Assembly (NCBI GenBank): GCA_023807065.1
Contig: JAJJLU010004052.1
Coordinates: forward strand, 1 to 19,707
Direction of reading: 5' to 3'
Source: Isotricha intestinalis
Lineage: Eukaryota > Ciliophora > Litostomatea > Vestibuliferida > Isotrichidae
Length of the DNA: 19,707 bases
Positions 6,915 through 14,275 of this stretch are shown here, one piece after another. The translations under genes were made by a program, and so were the position numbers. The notes below the pieces were generated by a model, which saw nothing but the letters and a program-made list of their open reading frames with translations, was not told the DNA's origin and made no database searches. Every line of letters starts with the position of its first letter. The first letter of the stretch is position 1.

Positions 6915-9407
6915 ATGGGGGGGGCATTTAGTGACAATAAACAACAAAAAACTGTTAACAGAAATTTACTTGAAGAAACAAAATATAATGTATCAATAAA
7001 TTCCAATATAAATAAATTAACTGTTAACAGTAGTTTACTTGAAGAAACAAAATATAATGTATCAATAGATTCCAATATAAATGAATTTTTTATGATTACA
7101 AGTGTGACTAAAATTTATAAAAATGAAACAGATAATCCATTTGAAATAAATGTTATAATACCTATAAAAAAAGAAGTTCAATTTAGTAAATTTAAAGTAG
7201 AATTAAACAATAAAATTATAATTTCTAAAATTTTAGACAAAGAAAAAGCAGAAGAAAAATTTTCAGATGCAGTTGCAAAAGGAAATTTAGGAATAAAATC
7301 TTCTTATAAAGAAGATAATTATTCATATATTTTAAATATTGGAAATTTAAATCCTAAATCAGAAGTTAAAATAATTTCTGAATTTATTCAATTTTTAACT
7401 AATGATGATTTATCTTATTCTTTTTCATTAATGAATTATTATTTATTTTCAGATTATGATAATTTAAAATATAATATTAATATTAATACTCATTCAAAAA
7501 TTACTCGATTGATTTACAAAAATTTAAAAGAAAATATTATTGAAAATTCGTTGAAAATAAAATTTAATAAAAATCAAACAAATTGTAATTTAAATTTTAT
7601 TATGAAATTCAATAATAAAAATGAAGAAATTAATATTTTATTTAGAACAGAAAAAATGAATGAAAAATTATTATTAAAACAATATAATCCAAAATTAGAT
7701 GAAACAAATTATATAATGAATATGATATATAATCCAATGGAAATCCCAAAAAAAGAAAACATAGATTTTGATGAAAATATAAATTATTTTGATAAATATG
7801 GATTAAATCAAATAAATGATAATCCTTCATTATTTATATTTTTAATAGATCAAAGTTATTCAATGTCAGGAAAACCAATAGAATTAGTACACGAATCTCT
7901 ATTATTTTTTTTACATTCATTACCAAATAATTCATATTTTCAATTAATTGGTTTTGGAACAAGGTATAAAAAAATAAATAATATTCCTTTAGAATATAAT
8001 AAAGAAAATGTAGAATTAACTGAAAAATTAATTAAAGATTTATCAGCTGATTTAGGAGGAACAAATATTTCAGATCCTTTAAAAGATATATTTAATTCTA
8101 ATGATTATGATAATATTAAATTATCTAAAAATTTATTAATTTTAACCGATGGTGAAGTGGATAATTCTGAAGAATGTTTAAATTTAATTTCTAATAACAA
8201 TGAACAATTTAAAATTCATTCTATTGGAATTGGAGATTCTTTTGATGAATATTTAATTAAAAAAGCTGGAGTTTATGGAAAAGGTTCTTTTAATTATGTT
8301 ACAAATATTAATGATATTAATTCTGTAATTATTCAAAATTTAAATAAATGTTTAAAACCTTATTTAATTGATACAAATTTTAATTTAATTTCTGACAAAG
8401 TTGAATATCAATTTATTCCCAAAGATATTGTTTATCAAGATGAAACTTTAAATTATTCTTTTATTAAAAAAGGAAAATTTGATAATGAAAATATTAAAAT
8501 TAATTTTGATTCAATTGAATATAATAATAATAATAAAAATAATATTCGTGAAGAAATAACATTTTCAAATAATGATATTATCAAAATTCCTGATGGAGAT
8601 ATTATAAGTAAAATAATAATAGGAAATATATTAAAAAAAAATAATAATAATGAAGAAAAAGAAATTTCTTTATCAAAAAAATATCAAATACTTTCAAAAA
8701 AAACTTCTTTATTCGCAGAAATAGAAAATGAATCACAAATAATAGGAGAATTAAAAAAAATTAATTTAAATGAAATAAATGTTCAAAAAAATTATTCTGA
8801 AAATAATGAAAAAGACGATTCATCATCTGATTATTATGATAATGAATGTGCAATAGATATTCTTGCTTGTGATGATGAATATAAAATGGCTAAAAAAAAT
8901 ATCAATTATGAAAAAGACAATTCATTATCTAAAGAATATGATAATGAATGTGCAATTGATGATTTAGGTTGTGAAGTTAATTGTGAAAAAGACCTACCTT
9001 ATGAAAGCAAAGGTAATTATAATGAAAATTATGAAGAAACTAAAAAATATAATAATAATAATTTGAATAATAAAAATGAAAATAATTTTAATAATAACAA
9101 TAATAAAAATTATTCTAATGTTAAAGCTATGGCTTTAAGTCAAGATATTTGTGATGGTTTTTGGGAATTAAATAATTACACTCAATATTTTATTGATAAT
9201 AATAAAGATTTATTTAATAAGATTCAAAAAATTTTTTCGGACAGAAATAATGATGATAAAAATATTATTATTACTTTTTTTATTGTTTATTACTTAAAAA
9301 ATGATAAAGCTATTAATCAAATTGAATTTATGTTAATTTGTAATAAAGCAATTAAATTTTTAAAAAAATATAATATTGAATATTATGAAATAGCAAAAAA
9401 CTTATAA
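6915..9407 (+). CDS. VIT and von Willebrand factor A domain protein, 830 aa
   Basis: The VIT domain spans about residues 56-165 (strand FFMITSVTKIYKN, then the KAEEKFSDAV helix and the YSYILNIGNL strand). The vWA domain is about 305-475, with a complete metal-ion (MIDAS) site: D312-x-S314-x-S316, T383 and D412. SLSKKYQILSKKTSLFAEIE at 586-605 matches the 'KYG(I/V)LSxxTSFVAVE' block that follows vWA in VWA5A, ITIH and PARP4-type proteins. The C-terminal ~90 residues (SQDICDGFWELN...) resemble the VWA5A end domain. The family binds proteins through the MIDAS metal; its intracellular role is poorly known. The start MGGAFS has Gly2 and Ser6, a plausible N-myristoylation signal, with no secretory signal. 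Two repeats are present: a 23-residue tandem at 13-58 and a Cys-containing one at 632-699. An Asn-rich linker fills 701-733. The stop is TAA; the gene converges on the nucleotidyltransferase. Confidence 0.93.
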   Translation: MGGAFSDNKQQKTVNRNLLEETKYNVSINSNINKLTVNSSLLEETKYNVSIDSNINEFFMITSVTKIYKNETDNPFEINVIIPIKKEVQFSKFKVELNNKIIISKILDKEKAEEKFSDAVAKGNLGIKSSYKEDNYSYILNIGNLNPKSEVKIISEFIQFLTNDDLSYSFSLMNYYLFSDYDNLKYNININTHSKITRLIYKNLKENIIENSLKIKFNKNQTNCNLNFIMKFNNKNEEINILFRTEKMNEKLLLKQYNPKLDETNYIMNMIYNPMEIPKKENIDFDENINYFDKYGLNQINDNPSLFIFLIDQSYSMSGKPIELVHESLLFFLHSLPNNSYFQLIGFGTRYKKINNIPLEYNKENVELTEKLIKDLSADLGGTNISDPLKDIFNSNDYDNIKLSKNLLILTDGEVDNSEECLNLISNNNEQFKIHSIGIGDSFDEYLIKKAGVYGKGSFNYVTNINDINSVIIQNLNKCLKPYLIDTNFNLISDKVEYQFIPKDIVYQDETLNYSFIKKGKFDNENIKINFDSIEYNNNNKNNIREEITFSNNDIIKIPDGDIISKIIIGNILKKNNNNEEKEISLSKKYQILSKKTSLFAEIENESQIIGELKKINLNEINVQKNYSENNEKDDSSSDYYDNECAIDILACDDEYKMAKKNINYEKDNSLSKEYDNECAIDDLGCEVNCEKDLPYESKGNYNENYEETKKYNNNNLNNKNENNFNNNNNKNYSNVKAMALSQDICDGFWELNNYTQYFIDNNKDLFNKIQKIFSDRNNDDKNIIITFFIVYYLKNDKAINQIEFMLICNKAIKFLKKYNIEYYEIAKNL
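6917..6924 (+). repeat. G8 homopolymer overlapping the start codon
   Basis: Eight consecutive G begin with the G of the ATG and encode the Gly-Gly-Ala start of the VIT-vWA protein. Runs of G this long are exceptional in this A/T sequence. Gain or loss of one G would shift the frame immediately after the start codon. Confidence 0.9.
6951..7088 (+). repeat. 69-bp direct tandem duplication (two units) in the VIT-vWA gene
   Basis: Unit 1 is 6951-7019 and unit 2 is 7020-7088. They match at 64 of 69 bases by direct comparison and lie in frame, giving two 23-residue units (residues 13-35 and 36-58) that share LLEETKYNVSI. The second unit runs into the first strand of the VIT domain, so the duplication copied that domain's leading edge. 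All five base differences change an amino acid: R/S, N/S, N/D, K/E and L/F. Confidence 0.93.
8808..9011 (+). repeat. 102-bp in-frame repeat (two units) with a Cys-containing motif
   Basis: Residues 632-665 and 666-699 of the VIT-vWA protein align as 34-residue units. Each begins EKD and contains YDNECAID followed by x-L-x-C, with cysteines at 645 and 652 and again at 679 and 686. The second unit degrades after C686. This acidic linker lies between the post-vWA block and the C-terminal domain. The C-x6-C pairs could bind metal or form disulfides, but this is inference. Confidence 0.75.
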
Positions 9408-9512
9408 AAAATATTAAATAATATCATTTACTTTTAACATCCTATAAACATTTATAATAATTTATCCTCATTTAATTTTTAAAATATTAATATTATCAAT
9501 AAAATAATAATT

Positions 9513-12227
9513 TCATTCATTATTCTTTTCATTTAATTGATTAATTAATTCATTAATGCTTCCAGTTTTAATTAAAGTTTTATATGCAAATTTTAACCTT
9601 TGAAAAAAAACATCTATATCTTTAGTTTTAAAAGTTTGACCGGGATTATAATGAGAATCAAAAGGATCTCTAAATAAAAAAACACCATCTTTTTCTTTAG
9701 AATTTTTATTTTGAAGAGATAAATATTTATTTAAATAATATTGAATATATTCTGGCTCTTCATTATTTATTATATTTGATATATTTACTATTCCTTCTTT
9801 TCCATTAAATGAAAAATTATCATATAAAACATCAAATTTAAAAAAATAAATTATAAATTCTAAAAAAGATAATAATAATTCACTTACAGATAAATTATTT
9901 TTATTTTCTTTATGAAAATCATTATATATTTTTTTATATTCTTCACTATTAAATTTCGGTATTTTTACATTTTCCATTTGAATTCTATTCAAAAAATCAT
10001 TAAAATCATAATTTTTTTTTTTGTTATTACTATCACGATAATACATAATTGTTTTAACAAAATTACATTTTTCAAATAATTTAGGTAAAATAGGAGGATT
10101 AACAATATCTTGAAGAAAAGAAATAATTAATAAAACCCAAGAAAAAGAATTCAAATAACCATTATTGTTTTCTTGATTATTATCATATTTAATTCCTAAT
10201 TCATTAACTAAATATTTTATTATAAAAACTAAAATAGGAAATCTTGAATCCATTAAACTATAAGAACGAAAAATAGAAGAGTGTAAATAAGGAGAAAAAC
10301 CTAAAACACTTAAATCAATATCTAATTCCTTATAATTTAATTTAAATAAACAAATTCTTTTTGATATTATTAATTTACTTTTGTATTTTTCTGATAAATA
10401 GGTATATAATTCTTTTAAAAAGTCAATAGAATTTTTTGGTCTATTTTTTAAATCTTTAATTTCTAAATATATATCTAAATCACTTTTTTTTGATGATAAA
10501 AATTCTGTAATTGAGCCATAAGGATATAAATTAAATTTATATTTTGGAAATTGTTTTCTTAAATTATTTGAAAATTTAATGAAAATTGTTTTCACATTTT
10601 CATTTATTTTATGGTTTTGTAATATTGATTTTTTTTCCCCTTCAAGAGAAAAATTAGATTTACCATTTATTATTTTTTGAATTTCTTTTTCTAATACAAT
10701 TAAGTTTTTTTTATATTGTATTGGATTCTTTGTTATATATTTATTTTTAATTGTTTGTAATTCTAAAATATTAGTTGAAAATAAATTATCTATACAATCA
10801 ATTTTTAAATCTTTTAATAATATTATATTTTTTGCATTATATAATTTTTTTATTGAACCTAAAGTTTGTTCAAAAAGATGTATTTCTTCATTAGAAAATA
10901 AATCTCCTAATCCAATAAAATTATCATTAATGGGTTTTGGATATAAATCTTTGAAATAAAAATCATTTATATCAGTATTATATTTTAAATAATTTTCTTC
11001 GTTAAATTGATTGGGATAAACATTTTCATAAAATTGTTGAATAAAATATAAATTATAAAAAAAATCCAATATTTCTTCTGTTTCATGAAATATTTTATCA
11101 CAATTATAATACTTTAAACTAAGATAACATAAGAAACCAATTTTTAAACAAAACTTTTTTAATCCTTTTTTTTCTATTTTAAGATTTTTAACTATAAAAA
11201 TTAATTTATAACATTCAATCAAATCAAATTTACTTTTGAAAGGAACATAATCCATAATATTGAAAGTTTGATTTTGTTTTTTAACAATATCATGTAAAAA
11301 AGAAGAATATTTTTTTGATTGATTATTTAAAAGTAAATTTACATTTAAATTTTGTGAATTTGGAAAAAGTTTTTCTATAATTTCAATATATTCTGTTTTT
11401 TTTGGAGGATGAAAAAAAGGAAATAAAATGCATAATAATGTTATTAATTTAATTTTATATTCTTCTGATATATCATTTATATCATTTTGATTTATTCCAA
11501 AATTTATTTCTGGATTTGTTTTTGAAAAATGTTCTTTTAAAAAATCAGAAACTAATTTTTTTGATTTTATCATATTTATAAACTTATTTATTCTCATTTC
11601 TTTTTTATTTTTTGGATTATAAGGAGGAGCTTTTATATTTAATTTTTCATTTTTTTTTTCAACCTCATTTTTTTTCAAATTATTATCACTTTTAAAATAA
11701 TAGTTAATATTGTATTTTTTTTTAATGTAAAGACCATTATTATTATTTCTATTACCTTCACATTTTTCATTATTTAAATTCATATTATTATTTTTTTCTT
11801 TGTTTTCAATTAATTTATCTAAAAAAAGGTAATCACTTAAATTGTTTTCAATATTTTGATTAAATGATTTATCTTCCTTTTTATTTTCACACATTTTTTT
11901 AAAATTGTATTCTGTCAATTCTCTAAAAATTATCGGTTCTTTTTTTTGAGAATAAATTGCTTTTATTTTTTCAACTAATTTTTTTTTATTTTCCTCTTCT
12001 ATTTGTTCATGAATATGATAAATAGATGATTTATATAAATTAATTGTACTACAAATAAAACATACCATTTCTTCATCTGTATTATATGAAAGAAAATTAA
12101 AAAGCACTTCTAAATCTTTTTGATCATATTTATTTTTATCAAAGTTTGAATTTTGAAAAATCCTTAAATTTTGCGAAACATTCTTTTCTAAAGAATAATA
12201 ATTTTTAATTTTGTCTTTATTTTCCAT
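9513..12227 (-). CDS. Cid1/Trf4-type non-canonical poly(A) or poly(U) polymerase (terminal nucleotidyltransferase), 904 aa
   Basis: The nucleotidyltransferase signature is at residues 571-585: G571-S572, then D583 and D585 in SDLDIYLEI. A third Asp, D638, lies in ELDIDLSV. These three carboxylates bind the two metals that add nucleotides to an RNA 3' end. The palm is followed by the helical central domain (...MDSRFPILVFIIKYLV... and NSFSWVLLIISFL). The PAP-associated nucleotide-recognition loop is DPFDSHYNPGQTF at 854-866. The order palm, central, PAP-associated is that of Cid1, Trf4 and TUT proteins; a canonical poly(A) polymerase has a different C-terminus. The ~540 residues before the catalytic core carry no domain I recognise, and an Asn/Lys-rich stretch lies near 145-180. 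The Cid1 His linked to UTP choice appears to align with Y860, so ATP or relaxed use is possible. The stop is TGA. Confidence 0.92.
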   Translation of the reverse strand: MENKDKIKNYYSLEKNVSQNLRIFQNSNFDKNKYDQKDLEVLFNFLSYNTDEEMVCFICSTINLYKSSIYHIHEQIEEENKKKLVEKIKAIYSQKKEPIIFRELTEYNFKKMCENKKEDKSFNQNIENNLSDYLFLDKLIENKEKNNNMNLNNEKCEGNRNNNNGLYIKKKYNINYYFKSDNNLKKNEVEKKNEKLNIKAPPYNPKNKKEMRINKFINMIKSKKLVSDFLKEHFSKTNPEINFGINQNDINDISEEYKIKLITLLCILFPFFHPPKKTEYIEIIEKLFPNSQNLNVNLLLNNQSKKYSSFLHDIVKKQNQTFNIMDYVPFKSKFDLIECYKLIFIVKNLKIEKKGLKKFCLKIGFLCYLSLKYYNCDKIFHETEEILDFFYNLYFIQQFYENVYPNQFNEENYLKYNTDINDFYFKDLYPKPINDNFIGLGDLFSNEEIHLFEQTLGSIKKLYNAKNIILLKDLKIDCIDNLFSTNILELQTIKNKYITKNPIQYKKNLIVLEKEIQKIINGKSNFSLEGEKKSILQNHKINENVKTIFIKFSNNLRKQFPKYKFNLYPYGSITEFLSSKKSDLDIYLEIKDLKNRPKNSIDFLKELYTYLSEKYKSKLIISKRICLFKLNYKELDIDLSVLGFSPYLHSSIFRSYSLMDSRFPILVFIIKYLVNELGIKYDNNQENNNGYLNSFSWVLLIISFLQDIVNPPILPKLFEKCNFVKTIMYYRDSNNKKKNYDFNDFLNRIQMENVKIPKFNSEEYKKIYNDFHKENKNNLSVSELLLSFLEFIIYFFKFDVLYDNFSFNGKEGIVNISNIINNEEPEYIQYYLNKYLSLQNKNSKEKDGVFLFRDPFDSHYNPGQTFKTKDIDVFFQRLKFAYKTLIKTGSINELINQLNEKNNE

Positions 12228-12611
12228 AATTTTAATATAAATTTAATTAATAATAATTATTTATTTTTTTTTCATAATCAAATTAATTATTTATCATAAT
12301 TTTTTTGACTTTGCTTAGTATTTGAGTATTTGGTTAATAAATAATAAAATATATTATTTTTAGTCCTTTTAATTTTTTTAAAAAATAAATAAAAAATAAT
12401 TATGATGTAATCACCCCCAGCAATTTATTTATAATATTATAAAAAAATTTAAAATTTATATGACAAAATTACTATTAACATCTTATTTTAATGATAATTA
12501 ATAAAATTAGATAACTAACAAAATTACCAAGATTTCATTATCAATAAAATAAAAATTATAAACTACCTTGTTTCAAATAAATGAAATTTATATGTTTAAT
12601 AATTGAAATAA
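12228..12611. other. 384-bp intergenic region upstream of the nucleotidyltransferase
   Basis: No gene or tRNA is visible on either strand. It should hold the nucleotidyltransferase promoter and the 3' UTR of the small gene (both minus strand). Two local features stand out from the A/T background: a short tandem octamer at about 12319-12334 (GTATTTGA/GTATTTGG) and a GC-rich patch at 12406-12421 containing CACCCCCAGC. I found no snoRNA boxes in the right order. Confidence 0.5.
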
Positions 12612-13339
12612 TTAATATTTTTGAAGAAAATAATTATCATCTTGAAAAATTTTATCATTTTCCAATTTAATATCTAAAGGATATTTCATTGGATTAATAA
12701 AAATATTTTCTTCATATATATTATCATTAATTTTATAAAAAGAAATATCATTATTTTCTTTTTCTTTTTCTAAATTTTTTACATTATCTTTATTTTCTTC
12801 ATTAATTTTATTCCCATTAATAATATTTACATTAATAAGATTATTACCAGAAATACCATTATTATTATTTTTATTAATCATTTGACACATTAAATCCATT
12901 TTTTCTTTTTTTAACATTTCAATTTCTTCTTTTAATTTTTCTTCTTCATTAATAATTTTCCAAATATCATTATTATTACTTTTTTTATCATTAAAAAAAT
13001 CAGGAATAAAAACTTCATATATTGAAGTAGGTTTTTCAGGAGGATGATAAACTGGTAAAGGTTCTGGTTTAAAAATTGGAGCTTCTCTTTCTTTTAATTC
13101 TTTTTGAACTCTGAGATATAAATCTTTAAAATTTGAATTTTTTTTTTTTTGTCTTGAACGTTTTGTAAAATATGAATATATTAAATTTAATATATTTTTT
13201 AAATCTTGTGTTGAAACATTTTTTATTTCTGTTAAATCATATCCTACATTTGATCCTTTTATTAATAATACTGGTTTTTTTTTTGCTATATATTTTATTT
13301 AAGTTTTTATATAATTTTATTTTTACATTTTTTTCCCAT
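12612..13339 (-). CDS. small unknown protein, 228 aa, two exons (13339-13327 and 13285-12612)
   Basis: The minus-strand frame is open from 13298 down to TAA at 12612, but the only ATG codons inside it start at 12917 or lower. The 127 codons before that are coding-like, with eight Pro at residues 74-99 and a Trp at 113. Removing a 41-nt GT...AG intron joins an upstream ATG (MGKK, 13 nt, phase 1) to this frame, making 228 aa. The N-terminus is basic (MGKKSKKKPV). A helical stretch follows (about 24-72), then a Pro-rich segment ending YEVFIPDFF (94-102), a short coiled coil (about 112-140) and an Asn-rich tail. I recognise no family. If splicing did not occur, only a 101-aa product from the ATG at 12917 would be possible. 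Exact exon ends need transcript data. Confidence 0.7.
13286..13326 (-). other. predicted 41-nt spliceosomal intron
   Basis: Read on the minus strand it begins GTAAAAAT and ends ATATATAG, with a branch-like ACTTAAAT about 15 bases before the AG. It contains no G other than those of the terminal GT and AG. Retaining it gives a stop after ten codons (MGKKCKNKII); removing it links a 13-nt first exon to the long open frame in the right phase. A second AG at 13272-13271 would also keep frame (a 56-nt intron, five residues fewer), so the acceptor is less certain than the donor. Confidence 0.65.
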
Positions 13340-13516
13340 TTCTGTTTTTTATATATATTTTTCTTTAATTTTTTAAGATTTAAATTATGTGAAATCTTTT
13401 TATTTATGAAATTTTATTTTATTTTTTCCTTTTCAAGTATAATTTATTTAATATTTAAATTTCTTTTTAATATTTTTATAACTGATAATTAATTAAAATT
13501 TATTTTTTATATTAAA

Positions 13517-14110
13517 TTAAATTTCTCCTTTTTCTTCTTTAATTTTACAATGATCACAAATATCAAAATCACATTGTTTACATCTATATCTTTTAGTAGA
13601 ATTAAACATATAAACTTTAGAACATTCATTACATTTCCACATCATATTCTTTTCAAAAGAAATATTTAATGTGTGACAATGAAATTTACTTTTAAAACTA
13701 TTAATATCATTTTTATCTTTTAATAATTCACAAACTTCATCATATTTTTTTTTTAATTCAAAATATAATGTTTTATAATCTATTTTACTACATTCTTCAT
13801 CATAATGTTGACTTAATTTTTGATAATCTATTTCTTCATCACATCCATTTTTACATTTAAATTTTAATTGACTTAATATATTATTTAAAAATAATGATCT
13901 TTTAAAAACAGGTTTTTCACAATTAAAAGGACATTTTTTTTTCCCTTTTTCATTATTATATTTGTCTATGCAACTTTTACAAAAACATTTTTCACATTTT
14001 TCACAAACATAAGGGTTAATTATTATTCCATTACATAAAGGACAAATCGATATATTTTCTATTGCTTTAAAGCTTTCTTTATCTAAAACTTCATCTTTAC
14101 TAATAAACAT
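13517..14110 (-). CDS. RING/TRAF-type zinc finger protein with C-terminal DC1-like finger, 197 aa
   Basis: Three zinc modules can be read in order. A RING-like finger covers residues 23-64 (C23, C26, C36, C39, C44, C47, C60, C64); C-E-K-C replaces the usual C-x-H, so it is an all-Cys variant. A TRAF-type finger follows at 86-107 (C86, C90, H102, C107). A C-terminal DC1/ZZ-like module covers 144-188 (H144-C-H, W158, C160, C163, C177, C180, C185, C188, with the string YRCKQCDFDIC). A short helical linker joins the second and third at about 112-135. RING plus TRAF-type fingers suggest an E3 ubiquitin ligase, and the last module could bind a ligand or lipid. No TRAF/MATH domain is present, so this is not a full TRAF. 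It lies head-to-tail between the small gene and the helicase. The stop is TAA. Confidence 0.86.
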   Translation of the reverse strand: MFISKDEVLDKESFKAIENISICPLCNGIIINPYVCEKCEKCFCKSCIDKYNNEKGKKKCPFNCEKPVFKRSLFLNNILSQLKFKCKNGCDEEIDYQKLSQHYDEECSKIDYKTLYFELKKKYDEVCELLKDKNDINSFKSKFHCHTLNISFEKNMMWKCNECSKVYMFNSTKRYRCKQCDFDICDHCKIKEEKGEI

Positions 14111-14275
14111 TTATCAAATATTAATTTTTAAAAAAAAATTAATGTTTAATATTTTTTTATATTTTTCTTAAAAACAAAAACTTTTAAAATTCAAAAAATA
14201 CTTTTTTTATAATAAAATATTATATTATTTAATATTCAGCATTTAAAAATTTAGTAAATATAAAAATTTAAATTA

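Noticed and set aside
6881..7075. 64-codon minus-strand ORF with a repeated peptide
   Set aside because: It is antisense to the 69-bp duplication in the VIT-vWA gene, so the repeat is inherited from the real gene.
12296..12425. Possible small structured RNA or snoRNA
   Set aside because: There is no convincing C/D or H/ACA box order, no tRNA-like arms and no stable stem visible by eye.
12508..12532. ACTAAC followed by an AG, resembling a branch point and acceptor on the plus strand
   Set aside because: No flanking coding frame exists on the plus strand on either side.
13172..13492. 106-codon plus-strand ORF rich in Leu, Phe and Ile
   Set aside because: It runs antisense to the start of the small gene and over its intron. 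Its Phe/Leu composition is what T-rich antisense DNA gives, and the minus-strand reading is far more coding-like.
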